A stretch of DNA of 64,000 bases, from positions 62,001 to 126,000 of the forward strand of contig JBJKSB010000014.1 of the NCBI GenBank assembly GCA_046704385.1, read 5' to 3'. Under the pieces are notes generated by a model. The model did not search any database. It saw only the letters and a program-made list of their open reading frames with translations, and had not been told where the DNA came from. The stretch comes from GH45 sp046704385. Its GTDB lineage: Bacteria; Bacteroidota; Bacteroidia; Bacteroidales; SZUA-534. A program made the position numbers and the translations under genes. Positions 1-9,386 of this stretch are shown in pieces (position 1 is the first letter of the stretch; each line of letters starts with the position of its first letter).

Positions 1-2040
1 TATGCAGGCAATGAAAATAGCTACCAGGCTAAAACTTCTGAACAGTCCGGAAATTTTTATTTCGGAATAGTACATATTTCTTAGTTGCTCATCAAAAAAT
101 CCTAGTTCACAGGGAGTTTGGGGGAATAATTTACTCCATGTATCTTTAACCTGGTTTACCGTGGCGTAAAAATTATCGGGTCTTATGCGCAGGATAATAT
201 TGTTAGGATTATATTGCAACGGGCTGATCACCATGGGTTCAATTTCCACCCGCAAAGGTTCAAAATTAAAGTTTTTAACTACTCCCACAATGGTGGATTT
301 GGATTGTCCGTTGCGGCCAAAGTATTTGCCTACCGCATCATCCATGCCCATACGGCGAATGGCTTCTTCATTCAGAATAACCTCGTTAATTGGAATCGGT
401 TTATCGGCATCAATATGGTTATAACGTTCCGAGAATTCCTTACCACCGTTAAATTGCATACCCATAGTTTTAAAATAATCAGGATCAACCTCCATGGAGC
501 AAATCAGTACTTTCTTTTCAGGATCTTTTCCTTCCCAGTCGTACCCCCAGCTTGAATTTCCTCCATAAAATGGTGTTTTATTAACTTTGGAAAGACTTAC
601 CACTCCGTTTATTTTGCTTAATTCGGTTGCAATCAATTCATGTTTTTGTTTGGTCAGTCCGGGCAGGTCAATATAGATCAGATTATCCTTATTATATCCA
701 ATATTGTAATTGTTGATGTATTTTAACTGTTTCGAAATGGAGAGTGAACAAATAATCAGTCCGATGGATAAGGCAAATTGTACTACCACAAGTATACTTC
801 TGAAATTAAAAAATCCGGTTCCGTTTTTTGATTGTTTTTTCATCACCCTGGCCGGGGTAAATGATGAAACATATAATGAAGGATAGGTAACGGAAAGTAA
901 AATAGTGATTAAAACCACTCCAGATAACATGGCTAATAAATATTTGTTTTGAAATAATGCCAGGGTTATGGTTTTATCGGCAAGTCTGTTAAACAGGGGC
1001 ATCAGTAATGCCACCAGTATTACGCTGATAACAAGACTAATGAGAACCATCAGTCCCTTTTCGGTTAAAAACTGCCGGGTGATATTCATTTTGGTGGCTC
1101 CCATTGTTTTCCGGATACCCACCTCGGGTCGTCGTTGTTCGGAACGGGCGGTTGAGAAATTCACAAAATTGATACAGGCAATCAGTATAATGATTAAGGC
1201 TATTGCTAAAAACTGGTAGATATTCTGAACCCTGTTATTCTTACCGGAATAGGAGTACAGATGCTCATTTTTAAAAGGGAACGTATGTAATGAAGTACTT
1301 TCCTGACCATTATCCTTACATATATTGATAATTTTTGCTTCAAAATCTTTTGCATTGGTTCCATTAGTAAACTGTACTACCGTACGCGGCCAGTTGTTCC
1401 CCCAGCTTGACGGATTTGCCATGCCATTGTTAAACATGAAATAAATGGGGTATAATACTTTAAAATTTATACTGGAATTTTTACCGGGTTTTTCAATAAT
1501 AGCACCTACTTCAAATGAATTATCGCCGTTAATGGTTAATGTTTTACCAATAGCTGATTCACCATTGAAAAACATGCTGGCAATTTCAGGAGTGATCATA
1601 ATCTTATTGGGACTGTACAATGCATTGGGATCGCCTTCGATGATATGGAATGAAAAAATATTCAGGAACTGACTGTCGACAGCAACACAAGGCCCCTCTA
1701 TATATTCTTTATCGGTATAACGTATGGGAAATTCACCCATAGAAGCAAAGGTTGTGGCATTTAATACCTCATCATAATCGTTTTTAAGTTTGCTGCTTAG
1801 GGGGAAGGGGGTACACCAGGTAAACAGCTCCTGCCCGTCGGAGTATTGTTGATGCTCGTAAATGGTGTACATGTTGTTGAGGTTGGTGTGGAATTTGTCA
1901 AAGTTCAGTTCATCCACAATCCAGAAAAATATTAAGGTACTTACTGCAAACCCAATCGACAATCCCAAAATATTGATGGCTGAGAATAGTTTGTTTTTGG
2001 TGATGTTACGCCAGCCTGATTTTAAGTTTATTAGTTCCAT
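1..2040 (-). CDS. FtsX/MacB-type ABC transporter permease, partial (C-terminus beyond left edge)
   Basis: The frame is open from an ATG at 2040 to the left edge, giving 680 codons with no stop. It starts MELINLKSGWRNITKNKLFS, followed by a first membrane helix (about residues 20-40), a MacB-like periplasmic domain, and a helix bundle around IACINFVNFSTARS with RRPEVGIRKTMGA, the coupling motif of FtsX permeases. A second periplasmic domain follows, and the visible end FRSFSLVAIFIACI is the start of the second FtsX bundle. Siblings in this operon are about 780 residues, so roughly 100 are missing. It is probably the third permease of the export operon that begins at 10700. Family certain; substrate unknown. 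Confidence 0.9.
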   Translation of the reverse strand, partial: MELINLKSGWRNITKNKLFSAINILGLSIGFAVSTLIFFWIVDELNFDKFHTNLNNMYTIYEHQQYSDGQELFTWCTPFPLSSKLKNDYDEVLNATTFASMGEFPIRYTDKEYIEGPCVAVDSQFLNIFSFHIIEGDPNALYSPNKIMITPEIASMFFNGESAIGKTLTINGDNSFEVGAIIEKPGKNSSINFKVLYPIYFMFNNGMANPSSWGNNWPRTVVQFTNGTNAKDFEAKIINICKDNGQESTSLHTFPFKNEHLYSYSGKNNRVQNIYQFLAIALIIILIACINFVNFSTARSEQRRPEVGIRKTMGATKMNITRQFLTEKGLMVLISLVISVILVALLMPLFNRLADKTITLALFQNKYLLAMLSGVVLITILLSVTYPSLYVSSFTPARVMKKQSKNGTGFFNFRSILVVVQFALSIGLIICSLSISKQLKYINNYNIGYNKDNLIYIDLPGLTKQKHELIATELSKINGVVSLSKVNKTPFYGGNSSWGYDWEGKDPEKKVLICSMEVDPDYFKTMGMQFNGGKEFSERYNHIDADKPIPINEVILNEEAIRRMGMDDAVGKYFGRNGQSKSTIVGVVKNFNFEPLRVEIEPMVISPLQYNPNNIILRIRPDNFYATVNQVKDTWSKLFPQTPCELGFFDEQLRNMYYSEIKISGLFRSFSLVAIFIACI

Positions 2041-2070
2041 GGTTTAAGTTTTTTATGGTGTTTACGAACT

Positions 2071-2095
2071 TTTTTTCCCTCAGAGAGGGAAAAAA
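2071..2095. repeat. Perfect 11-bp inverted repeat upstream of the partial permease
   Basis: The arms TTTTTTCCCTC and GAGGGAAAAAA are separated by AGA. The hairpin sits about 30 bases before the permease start at 2040. On either strand the 3' arm ends in A rather than a U tract, so it does not look like an ordinary terminator. It may be an mRNA structure between two operon genes. Confidence 0.6.
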
Positions 2096-2170
2096 GCTTA
2101 ATAATGAAGTCTAAATCATTTTTTTGAATTCCTATTCCTTTTTATATTAATTCTTAGTTTGACGATAATA

Positions 2171-2193
2171 CCCCGGAGGGACTTTAAGTGCAA
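2171..2193. repeat. Degenerate CCCC-GAGGG-ACTTTAAG intergenic repeat, copy 1
   Basis: CCCCGGAGGGACTTTAAGTG lies between two permease genes. It resembles the right half of the copy at 4721-4754. Short repeats of this C-run/G-run/TTTAAG type recur between genes in Bacteroidota genomes. Confidence 0.5.
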
Positions 2194-2250
2194 CAATTAT
2201 TTGTTATTTTTTTAATATTAAATTACGCAATTTCATTTATTAATAAGCAA

Positions 2251-4593
2251 TTATTCATATCGTAAGGCTTCCACCGGATTTTTTCGGGCAGCCCGTAGGT
2301 TTTGACTACTTGCGGTTATTAAGGCAATAATTAAAGTACTGAAACCTGCTATTATAAAAATCCACCAGCTTAATTGCGTTTTATAGGCAAAACGATTCAA
2401 CCAATTGCGCATAAAAAGCACAGCTACCGGAATTGCCAGAGCATACGCAATTATTAACCACTTAATAAATTCCTGGTTTAGCATTTTTGCTATTTCAAAA
2501 GTCTTAGCGCCATTAATTTTTCTGATTCCAATTTCTTTGGTTTTGTTTAAGCTATGTTGGGCAACAATACTATAAAAGCCAACCAGTGATATTATTATGG
2601 TAATAATTGTGAAGAAAACCAAAAGGTTCATTTCGCGATTAAGGGCAATATTGCCAAACATTTGGTTTACTTTATCGGTATATGACCAGAATTCGAACCC
2701 GGTTAAGGGCATAAAGCTGTTAAACTGCTTATTTATTTGGTTTATTGTTTGTATTGAGTATTCTGCATTTAATTTAACAGCGGCCATACATGAGTAATTA
2801 ATCAAATTGTTTGCAGGGAGTAACAATGTTGGAGTTATTTTGGAATACATGGAATAACACTGAAAATCATGAACAACTCCAATTATATGTATATTGCCTG
2901 AGCCTTCAATAAAAATAGTATGGCCTACCGGATTTTTAAGGCCAAGTTTTTTTTCAGCAGCCTGGTTTATTAAACAATTGTTAATTTCTGCCGATGGGTC
3001 AACGGTGAAATTTCTTCCTTCGATTAATACTATATCAAGCGTATTCAAATAGTCTGGGCCAACCTCATTTATTCGAATACCAAAATCATCATTTTTTGAA
3101 TTTTTTGCAGTCGCTGATGCATTTCCATGAAAAGGCAAGTAATATGAAAAACTTATATTGTCAACCCCTTTAATTTTTTTTATCTCACGTTTCAGTGCCT
3201 GTAATTGAAAGTTTTTCTCAGGTTTAAACTGTGTATAAATAATGTTTTTATTATTTAAGCCCAAATTAACCTGGTCAATGTAATTGTATTGTTTGTACAT
3301 TAAAAGCGAAACACAGATTAATGCTATGGTAATAAAAAATTGAAAGATGACTAATGGTTTACCAGGTTTAACCACCGTGTAATTATTAAATAATTTTAAT
3401 GCATGAGGATTGTTAGATGGTTTTGAGTAAACCGAAAATACGGGAATAAGTGTTATAATAAAAGTAATGAGTGGGACAATAATGAGCGTTATTACAAATA
3501 TATTTTGAGTGCTTAATGATGCTATTGTTGATTTATAACCGATTACCTGATAAAAATAGGGTTGCAGTGTTAACATAAAAACCACAGCAAAAAACGAGCT
3601 TGCCGTTACTATGGTTAATGATTCTGCAAAAACCTGTTTTAGTAATATTTTTTTATTGGCACCGATTATCTTTTTTATGTTGAATTCTTTTAGTCTTAAA
3701 TAGAAATTACTCAACGAATTGTTTAAACAATTTATAATGGAAAGAATTACTATTAATATACCGATGGATGCATACAGTGTCAGCCTGGTCCGTGTTCTGC
3801 TATCGGAAATGTGATATCCTTTAAGTGAAGATAATATCAAGTGATCATCTTTTCCTGTAAATTTTTTAAATAAATTTTCAATTTTAGCATTTACTTTAAG
3901 TAAGTCTTTTTGATTATAAAGCATTACAAAAGTACGATATGATAAAGATTTATAATTTGACCGATAGTTTAGCCTGCTGTCTTTATACCTTTCAAAAGAG
4001 CAAAGATAGGATGGCTGGAAAGAAGTATTTTCAGGCATATCTTTATAAACCCCTTCAACTATGAAAGGCAACTTTTTATCAATAAAAACAGTTTGTCCCA
4101 ATGCTGATTTACCGGGGAATATTTTTTTTGCCAGATTTTCAGAAAGTACAATACTGTTGGCTGAGAGCAATGAATTAACCGGGCTGCCTTCAATAAAATC
4201 GTAGCTAAACAGATTATAAATTGAGGAATCTGCATAGTAACCGTTTCCTTCATAAAAACTGGATTGATCATTTGCACTTAAATATTCTCCCCAGGTATTG
4301 AGCATTAAACATGTGTTTTCAATTTCAGGAAAATTATCTTTTAAATAATCGGCGTAAGCCGAAGGGGTTTGCGAGATTAAGTTACTATTACCCTTATAAT
4401 TGTTTTCAACCTGTAAAAGAAATAACCTGTCAATATTTTTATGTTGCGATTCCCAATTAAGTTCAAAATGAATATAATTAGCTATTAAAAAGAAAACAGT
4501 TAAAGAAATAGTTAGCCCAATTAAGCTAACCAGGTAACTGTGTCTGTATCTTATTAAATTTCTAATAGCGTGATGTATTATGGGAAATGTCAT
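2251..4593 (-). CDS. FtsX/MacB-type ABC transporter permease (780 aa)
   Basis: Inner-membrane permease. An N-terminal helix (about 20-40) is followed by a MacB-like periplasmic domain (about 45-270), then a three-helix FtsX bundle (about 275-400) containing FNIKKIIGANK. A second helix, a second periplasmic domain (about 450-650) and a second FtsX bundle follow, with KEIGIRKINGAK and the family C-terminus ARKNPVEALRYE. The two-unit layout and length are usual for Bacteroidota permeases of this class. The C-terminus is nearly identical to that of the 782-residue neighbour, which points to paralogy. It lies 225 bases downstream of that gene in the same direction and has no ATPase of its own, so it probably shares the one at 7187-7867. 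Confidence 0.92.
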   Translation of the reverse strand: MTFPIIHHAIRNLIRYRHSYLVSLIGLTISLTVFFLIANYIHFELNWESQHKNIDRLFLLQVENNYKGNSNLISQTPSAYADYLKDNFPEIENTCLMLNTWGEYLSANDQSSFYEGNGYYADSSIYNLFSYDFIEGSPVNSLLSANSIVLSENLAKKIFPGKSALGQTVFIDKKLPFIVEGVYKDMPENTSFQPSYLCSFERYKDSRLNYRSNYKSLSYRTFVMLYNQKDLLKVNAKIENLFKKFTGKDDHLILSSLKGYHISDSRTRTRLTLYASIGILIVILSIINCLNNSLSNFYLRLKEFNIKKIIGANKKILLKQVFAESLTIVTASSFFAVVFMLTLQPYFYQVIGYKSTIASLSTQNIFVITLIIVPLITFIITLIPVFSVYSKPSNNPHALKLFNNYTVVKPGKPLVIFQFFITIALICVSLLMYKQYNYIDQVNLGLNNKNIIYTQFKPEKNFQLQALKREIKKIKGVDNISFSYYLPFHGNASATAKNSKNDDFGIRINEVGPDYLNTLDIVLIEGRNFTVDPSAEINNCLINQAAEKKLGLKNPVGHTIFIEGSGNIHIIGVVHDFQCYSMYSKITPTLLLPANNLINYSCMAAVKLNAEYSIQTINQINKQFNSFMPLTGFEFWSYTDKVNQMFGNIALNREMNLLVFFTIITIIISLVGFYSIVAQHSLNKTKEIGIRKINGAKTFEIAKMLNQEFIKWLIIAYALAIPVAVLFMRNWLNRFAYKTQLSWWIFIIAGFSTLIIALITASSQNLRAARKNPVEALRYE

Positions 4594-4646
4594 ATAACTT
4601 AAGATTTATTAAAAACTCAATTTGTTCATTGTATTAAGGTTTTTAT

Positions 4647-4679
4647 GCCCTCTAAATCCCCTGAAGCAACTTTAAAAAT
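4647..4679. repeat. Degenerate CCC-TAAATCCCC intergenic repeat, copy 2
   Basis: GCCCTCTAAATCCCCTGAAG is followed by CAACTTTAAAAAT. It matches the 4721 copy in its first half and has lost the GGGG part. It lies in the 225-base gap between permease genes. Confidence 0.5.
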
Positions 4680-4720
4680 TACTATTCATCATTTCATTAG
4701 TTCTTAACATTACCAACAAT

Positions 4721-4754
4721 GCCCCTAAACCCCCCGAAGGGGATTTAAGAGCAA
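4721..4754. repeat. CCCC-TAAA-CCCCCC-GAAGGGG intergenic repeat, copy 3
   Basis: GCCCCTAAACCCCCCGAAGG continues into GGATTTAAGAGCAA. CCCC and GGGG around GAA can form a small hairpin. This is the most complete of the three copies between the permease genes. Confidence 0.55.
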
Positions 4755-4818
4755 ATAAAAACACATTCAACTCATATCTATTTTAAGATCCTATATTATT
4801 CATTTATTCAATGGCTTA

Positions 4819-7167
4819 TTATTCATATCTCAAGGCTTCAACTGGGTTTTTACGGGCAGCTGATATAACCTGCCAGCTAACCGTAATAAGTGCTATTATT
4901 AGTGATGCTATTCCTGCCAGTGCAAAAACCCACCAGCTAAGTGAAGTGTGAAACGCAAAATTATTCAGCCATCCTTTAACTACAAAAAAGCTTATGGGCA
5001 GTGCCACCACAAAAGCAATAAAAACCCACTTTAAAAAATCGCGGTTCAGCAGAATGATTATATCGTAAATTTTAGCACCATTTACCTGTCTTACCCCAAT
5101 TTCTTTAGTCCTGCGTTCGGTAGAATAGCGGGCCATGGCAAATAAACCGATCATGGTGATCAATAATGCGATAAACATGCCCCAGGTTACAATTTTACCG
5201 GCACGTTTCTCCGTTTGATACAGTTCATCATAGGTTTTGTCCAAAAAATGGTATTCAAAAGGGTAATCGGGATTTCCAGCTTCCCACTTTTCCCTGATGG
5301 CATTAATAGCAGCTTTGGCATCATCGGTGATTTTAATTAACAGTACACACGATTCATTCACATTATTCATGCTGAGATATACCTGTGGATCAACAGCTGT
5401 ATGTAGTGATTTTGATTTGATATCATCAATAACACCTTTCACTATTAAATGTTGGTCGTTCCGTATAATTTCTTTTCCAATGGGATCATCAAGTCCCAAT
5501 ACTTTTGCAGCCTGTTTATTTATCATTGCATAATTCGGCGAATCATGAAATTTTGAAATATTTTCCCCTTCAGAAACCTTAATTTTCATCATATCTAGGT
5601 AGTTCTCTTTAATCTGGCAAACTTCCATAATGTATGGATTATCAAGGTTATCGGGTGTGGCAACAGGATTCCCGTTGTTCCAGTCGGAGGGCAGACAATT
5701 TTTTGCCGTTACTTCAACAATGGCTGGATTTCGCTCCAATTCTTCCTTAATAGTATTGTATGACGATGCAAATGGCCCGGTAGCATCCAGATAAACAATA
5801 TTTGAGATGTTGAAGCCCAGATCGGCTTTCTGAATAAAGTGTATTTGTTTTTTTATGGTTACTACCGTTATTAATAAGATTATGGAAGCCGCAAACTGCA
5901 ATATTACCAGTCCTTTTTGAAGGCCCGAGATATTTTTGCCATCAAATTTTCCCTTAAGTGTAGTTGCAGGGTTGAATTTTGTAATATAAAATGCCGGGAA
6001 TGTACCTGCCATAAGAATGGTTATCACTGCTATTGCCAACAAATAAAGGTAGAAGGTAAAGTTTGAATAATCGAAACTGATATTTGAATTGGCCAGATGA
6101 TTGAATGATGGCAGAAACAACACGGCCAGCCCAACACCAATGATAACTGAAATCAGAACGAAAAAGCTGGTTTCCATAAAAAACTCTTTTATCAGAGTTG
6201 CTTTGCCTGCTCCATTTGTCTTTTTTACCCCTATAGCTTTTGCTCTCAGGAATGAGGTTGAGATAAAAAGATTGGTAAAATTGATACAGGCGATAGCAAG
6301 TATAGCTATGGCCATAAAAATAAATATCATTACAAATCGTTTGTCGCTTTTTACGGCAAAATCGAACCGGAACCTTTCAGTACTAAAATGAATATTTTTC
6401 AAAGGCTGAAGAAAATGTTTAATGTTGACCTGTTTATAGGGGGGGAAGCTTTCAATGGCCATCTGGGTTATTTTCGATGCGAGTTGTTTTGTATTGGTGT
6501 TTGGGGCAATTTTAAAATAGGAAGAAAACATATCCCGGTTTCCCCATCCACTTTTATCCATAAAGGGTAATCCGGCCAATGCTGCCATGGCATCGAACTG
6601 GAGGTGCGAATTTACCGGCACATTGCACATAACGGCAGAAACCTGCCAGTCTTTCCCGAAAACGTTGATAGTTTTACCAATAGGGTCATTATTGGCGAAA
6701 TATTTTTTTGCCAGGTTTTCAGTTATAACGATACTGTTCGGGGCATTCAGGCATGTTTTGGGATTACCCGTTTTAATGGCATAGTCAAAAAAAGTAAAAA
6801 AATTACTATCGGCCAGATAGATATTTTTTTCATAATTAACTTTTTCATCCACTTTAACCCTCTGCTTTCCCATGGTGGTTACTCTGACAGATTCTTCAAT
6901 TTCAGGAAACTTTTCATTTGCGTCGCTGGCCAGTGGACTAAACACAGTACCCACTTTTATGGTTTCATTATTGATAAAGCCTTCGCGGCAAATACGAAAA
7001 ATTTTGGCACCATCGTGGTTAAAATTATCGTAACTAAGTTCGTTTATACTCCACCACCCCAGCAAAAGAGCAATGGAGATTCCCAAACTTAAACCTATAA
7101 TACTTAAAATATTGGTGGTTTTGTGTTTCTGAAAATTACGGAGAAAAATCTGTAAATTATTATTCAT
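4819..7167 (-). CDS. FtsX/MacB-type ABC transporter permease (782 aa)
   Basis: Inner-membrane permease with the same two-unit plan as its neighbours. A start motif NLQIFLRNFQKHKTTN is followed by a helix (about 20-42), a MacB-like periplasmic domain, an FtsX bundle with IACINFTNLFIST and AIGVKKTNGAGK, a second periplasmic domain and a second bundle with KEIGVRQVNGAK. The C-terminus is ARKNPVEALRYE. Its start lies 19 bases after the ATPase gene, so the two are certainly co-transcribed. With HlyD- and TolC-like partners it probably works as a MacB-like mechanotransmission exporter. Substrate unknown. Confidence 0.93.
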   Translation of the reverse strand: MNNNLQIFLRNFQKHKTTNILSIIGLSLGISIALLLGWWSINELSYDNFNHDGAKIFRICREGFINNETIKVGTVFSPLASDANEKFPEIEESVRVTTMGKQRVKVDEKVNYEKNIYLADSNFFTFFDYAIKTGNPKTCLNAPNSIVITENLAKKYFANNDPIGKTINVFGKDWQVSAVMCNVPVNSHLQFDAMAALAGLPFMDKSGWGNRDMFSSYFKIAPNTNTKQLASKITQMAIESFPPYKQVNIKHFLQPLKNIHFSTERFRFDFAVKSDKRFVMIFIFMAIAILAIACINFTNLFISTSFLRAKAIGVKKTNGAGKATLIKEFFMETSFFVLISVIIGVGLAVLFLPSFNHLANSNISFDYSNFTFYLYLLAIAVITILMAGTFPAFYITKFNPATTLKGKFDGKNISGLQKGLVILQFAASIILLITVVTIKKQIHFIQKADLGFNISNIVYLDATGPFASSYNTIKEELERNPAIVEVTAKNCLPSDWNNGNPVATPDNLDNPYIMEVCQIKENYLDMMKIKVSEGENISKFHDSPNYAMINKQAAKVLGLDDPIGKEIIRNDQHLIVKGVIDDIKSKSLHTAVDPQVYLSMNNVNESCVLLIKITDDAKAAINAIREKWEAGNPDYPFEYHFLDKTYDELYQTEKRAGKIVTWGMFIALLITMIGLFAMARYSTERRTKEIGVRQVNGAKIYDIIILLNRDFLKWVFIAFVVALPISFFVVKGWLNNFAFHTSLSWWVFALAGIASLIIALITVSWQVISAARKNPVEALRYE

Positions 7168-7186
7168 GGTTTAAGGGTTTTATAAG

Positions 7187-7867
7187 TTAATTCTCGTTTA
7201 CAATTTCGGTAATTACCTGTCCATCGAGTAAATTAATGGTACGATGGGCAAACCCGGCATCGCGGTCGCTGTGGGTAACCATTATAATGGTGGTTCCTTC
7301 CTGGTTAAGTTCAGTAAGCAGGCTCATCACTTCAATTCCGTTTTTTGAATCGAGGTTACCTGTAGGTTCGTCAGCCAAAATCAGCTTAGGGTTAGCTACT
7401 ACAGCCCTTGCAATGGCCACACGTTGTTGCTGACCTCCTGAAAGCTGCTGGGGAAAGTGTTTGGCGCGATGTCCGATTTTCATCCGCTGCAGTACCTTTT
7501 CTACCTTTTCGCGTCGTTCTTTAGGTTTCATGTTCAGATAAATCAAGGGTAGTTCCACGTTTTCGTAAACATTAAGTTCATCAATCAGGTTAAAACTCTG
7601 AAATACGAATCCTATGTTACCTTTGCGGAATTTGGTACGATCCTTTTCTTTTAATTTGGCCACTTCAGTTTTGTTAAAAACATAACTTCCTTCGCTTGGG
7701 TTATCAAGCAGGCCAATAATATTCAGCAGGGTTGATTTACCACATCCTGAAGGGCCCATAATAGCCACAAATTCACCTGTTTGTACATGAATATCCACTC
7801 CATTTAATGCAAAAGTTTCTATCTCTTCAGTACGGAATACTTTTGTTAGATTGTCAGTTTTTATCAT
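7187..7867 (-). CDS. ABC transporter ATP-binding protein, LolD/MacB type
   Basis: Cytoplasmic ATPase of 226 residues that powers the neighbouring permeases. Walker A is GPSGCGKST (38-46), the Q-loop is FVFQSFN (Q90), the ABC signature is LSGGQQQR (142-149), Walker B is LILADEPTG (162-170) and the switch histidine is in VTHS (H199). Length and sequence match the LolD/MacB ATPase family, which pairs with FtsX permeases. It is the only ATPase visible in an operon with at least three permeases. The gap to the adaptor gene upstream is 149 bases and holds a 16-bp tandem repeat. Confidence 0.96.
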   Translation of the reverse strand: MIKTDNLTKVFRTEEIETFALNGVDIHVQTGEFVAIMGPSGCGKSTLLNIIGLLDNPSEGSYVFNKTEVAKLKEKDRTKFRKGNIGFVFQSFNLIDELNVYENVELPLIYLNMKPKERREKVEKVLQRMKIGHRAKHFPQQLSGGQQQRVAIARAVVANPKLILADEPTGNLDSKNGIEVMSLLTELNQEGTTIIMVTHSDRDAGFAHRTINLLDGQVITEIVNEN

Positions 7868-7882
7868 TTTAATAAGTTTTTA

Positions 7883-7914
7883 GGGTTGCCGGGTTTCAGG
7901 GGTGCCAGGTTACA
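7883..7914. repeat. Two degenerate 16-bp tandem units
   Basis: GGGTTGCCGGGTTTCA is followed directly by GGGGTGCCAGGTTACA, 13 of 16 identical; a further partial unit (AAGTTTCAAGG) follows. It lies in the gap between the ATPase and adaptor genes. The function is unknown and it may be simple repeat drift. Confidence 0.5.
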
Positions 7915-8016
7915 AAGTTTCAAGGTTTTATGGTCCATGGTTTTTGTTTCCGGCTTTATCTGATTCTCCTATTTGCCCAATTGTTATTTTTTTTATTTTT
8001 CTATGTATGTAATCAA

Positions 8017-9267
8017 TTAATTCAGAACTAATCTTTCATTATCACCAAATAAGTCATAGCCCGAGGTAATTACCTTTTCACCGGGTTCAAGTCCTTCAAG
8101 CAGTTCGTAATATTTCGGGTTTTGACTGCCAATTTTAATATTTCGCCTTTCGGCAGTTTTCCCATCCTGGCTTACAACAAATATCCACTGACCGCCGGTT
8201 TCCTGGAAGAAACTACCGCGTGGCAGTAAAATAGCTTCTTTAGGATTACCCAATTGCAACCGGGTGTAGTAGGTTTGGCCGGTACGCATATTGTCGGGGG
8301 TTTCACCATCAAAAACCATTTCAACCTGGAACCTGCCGTTGCGCACTTCCGGTAATACTTTTCGGATTTTTAGCTGAAATTCCTGTCCCTGGCGTTCCAG
8401 TATGGCAGTTAATCCCACTTTAACTTTATCGATATAGTGTTCGTCAATATCGGCAATTACTTTGTACGAGGTAAGTACATGAATTTGCCCTAAACGTCCC
8501 CCTTTGGGTACCGATTGTCCAATTTCAGCATCCAACATGGTTAGCTGTCCATCAACTGGTGATTTTACATTTAAAAATTCCTGCCGTTGCCTGATTAATG
8601 CCAGGTTGCGTTCCATATTTTGCAGGTTATCCTGCATTTGCCCTACCTGGATGGAACGATAAATCGAATCCTGTCGCTGGCGTTCAATATATAAATCATA
8701 GCTTCGTGTTGCAAATTGGTAATCTTCTTTTGCTTTCAGGTAATCTTCTTTTGAGATAAGTGAATCGGCATAAAGCGCTTTATTTTGATCGTAGGCGCGT
8801 TTCTTTTTCTTGATATCGAATTCCAGGTTTAGCAGCTCGCGCTTAATTTGCAGTTTTTCCTGTTCCAGAGTAACCATAGTATTACGCAGGAAATTGCTTT
8901 TTTCAGCCAGTTCGGCTTCACTGTTCAAAATATTCAGTGTCAGGTCCGGGTTGCTCATCCGTAAAATCACATCCCCCTTTTTTACCATTTCACCTTCTTC
9001 AATTACTTTTTCTTCAATACGTCCGCCTTCACGGGCATCAAGATAAATGGTGGCAATGGGTTCCACATTTCCTGTTACGGTTATGTAATCGTGAAATGTT
9101 CCCTTTTCAACCGTTTCGATGGTAACTTTTTCGGCATCAACCCTGTAGGTCGAAACATTAGCTCCGAAAAATGCTTTATATAATAACACAATGAATAATA
9201 ATGCAGCAACGCCTATATAAATGTGTTTCTTTTTTATCCCTTTTTTCTTTTCTATCGGTCTGTCCAT
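8017..9267 (-). CDS. HlyD/MacA-type periplasmic adaptor subunit
   Basis: Membrane fusion protein of 416 residues. It has a short basic N-terminus (EKKKGIKKKH), one membrane helix (about 17-31), a split biotinyl-lipoyl domain (EPIATIYLDAREGG and, after the hairpin, LNVKSPVDGQLTMLDAEIG), a long charged coiled-coil hairpin (about 110-225), then beta-barrel and membrane-proximal domains ending VITSGYDLFGDN. This is the plan of MacA/HlyD adaptors that join an inner-membrane ABC pump to a TolC channel. Gene order tolC-like, adaptor, ATPase, permeases supports a tripartite exporter. It is the second gene of the operon, 119 bases after the channel gene. Confidence 0.94.
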   Translation of the reverse strand: MDRPIEKKKGIKKKHIYIGVAALLFIVLLYKAFFGANVSTYRVDAEKVTIETVEKGTFHDYITVTGNVEPIATIYLDAREGGRIEEKVIEEGEMVKKGDVILRMSNPDLTLNILNSEAELAEKSNFLRNTMVTLEQEKLQIKRELLNLEFDIKKKKRAYDQNKALYADSLISKEDYLKAKEDYQFATRSYDLYIERQRQDSIYRSIQVGQMQDNLQNMERNLALIRQRQEFLNVKSPVDGQLTMLDAEIGQSVPKGGRLGQIHVLTSYKVIADIDEHYIDKVKVGLTAILERQGQEFQLKIRKVLPEVRNGRFQVEMVFDGETPDNMRTGQTYYTRLQLGNPKEAILLPRGSFFQETGGQWIFVVSQDGKTAERRNIKIGSQNPKYYELLEGLEPGEKVITSGYDLFGDNERLVLN

Positions 9268-9332
9268 GGTTTCAATTGTATGTTTGTTGTGGTCATTTTT
9301 TTGTTACTTGTTATTTGTGTCTTTTACCATTC

Positions 9333-9380
9333 ACTGTTGACTGCTTACTGTTCGCTACTGTTGACTGCTAACTGCTTACT
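9333..9380. repeat. Heptamer-based ACTGNNN repeat between tolC-like and adaptor genes
   Basis: Two adjoining 24-base units are 20/24 identical. Each is built from heptamers of the form ACTGTTG, ACTGCTT or ACTGCTA. The run ends six bases before the stop of the tolC-like gene. Confidence 0.6.
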
Positions 9381-9386
9381 GAGGAC

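Noticed and set aside
2071..2095. Terminator before the partial permease
   Set aside because: The stem is perfect but the 3' arm ends in A on both strands, so there is no U tract.
2680..2710. tRNA-like TTCGAACCC string
   Set aside because: It lies inside an intact permease gene and no cloverleaf can be drawn around it. A similar GTTCGAATC at about 39652 is inside the Nif3-like gene.
6604..7092. 162-codon plus-strand open frame
   Set aside because: It is the shadow of the 782-residue permease on the other strand; its translation has no family marks and no start context.
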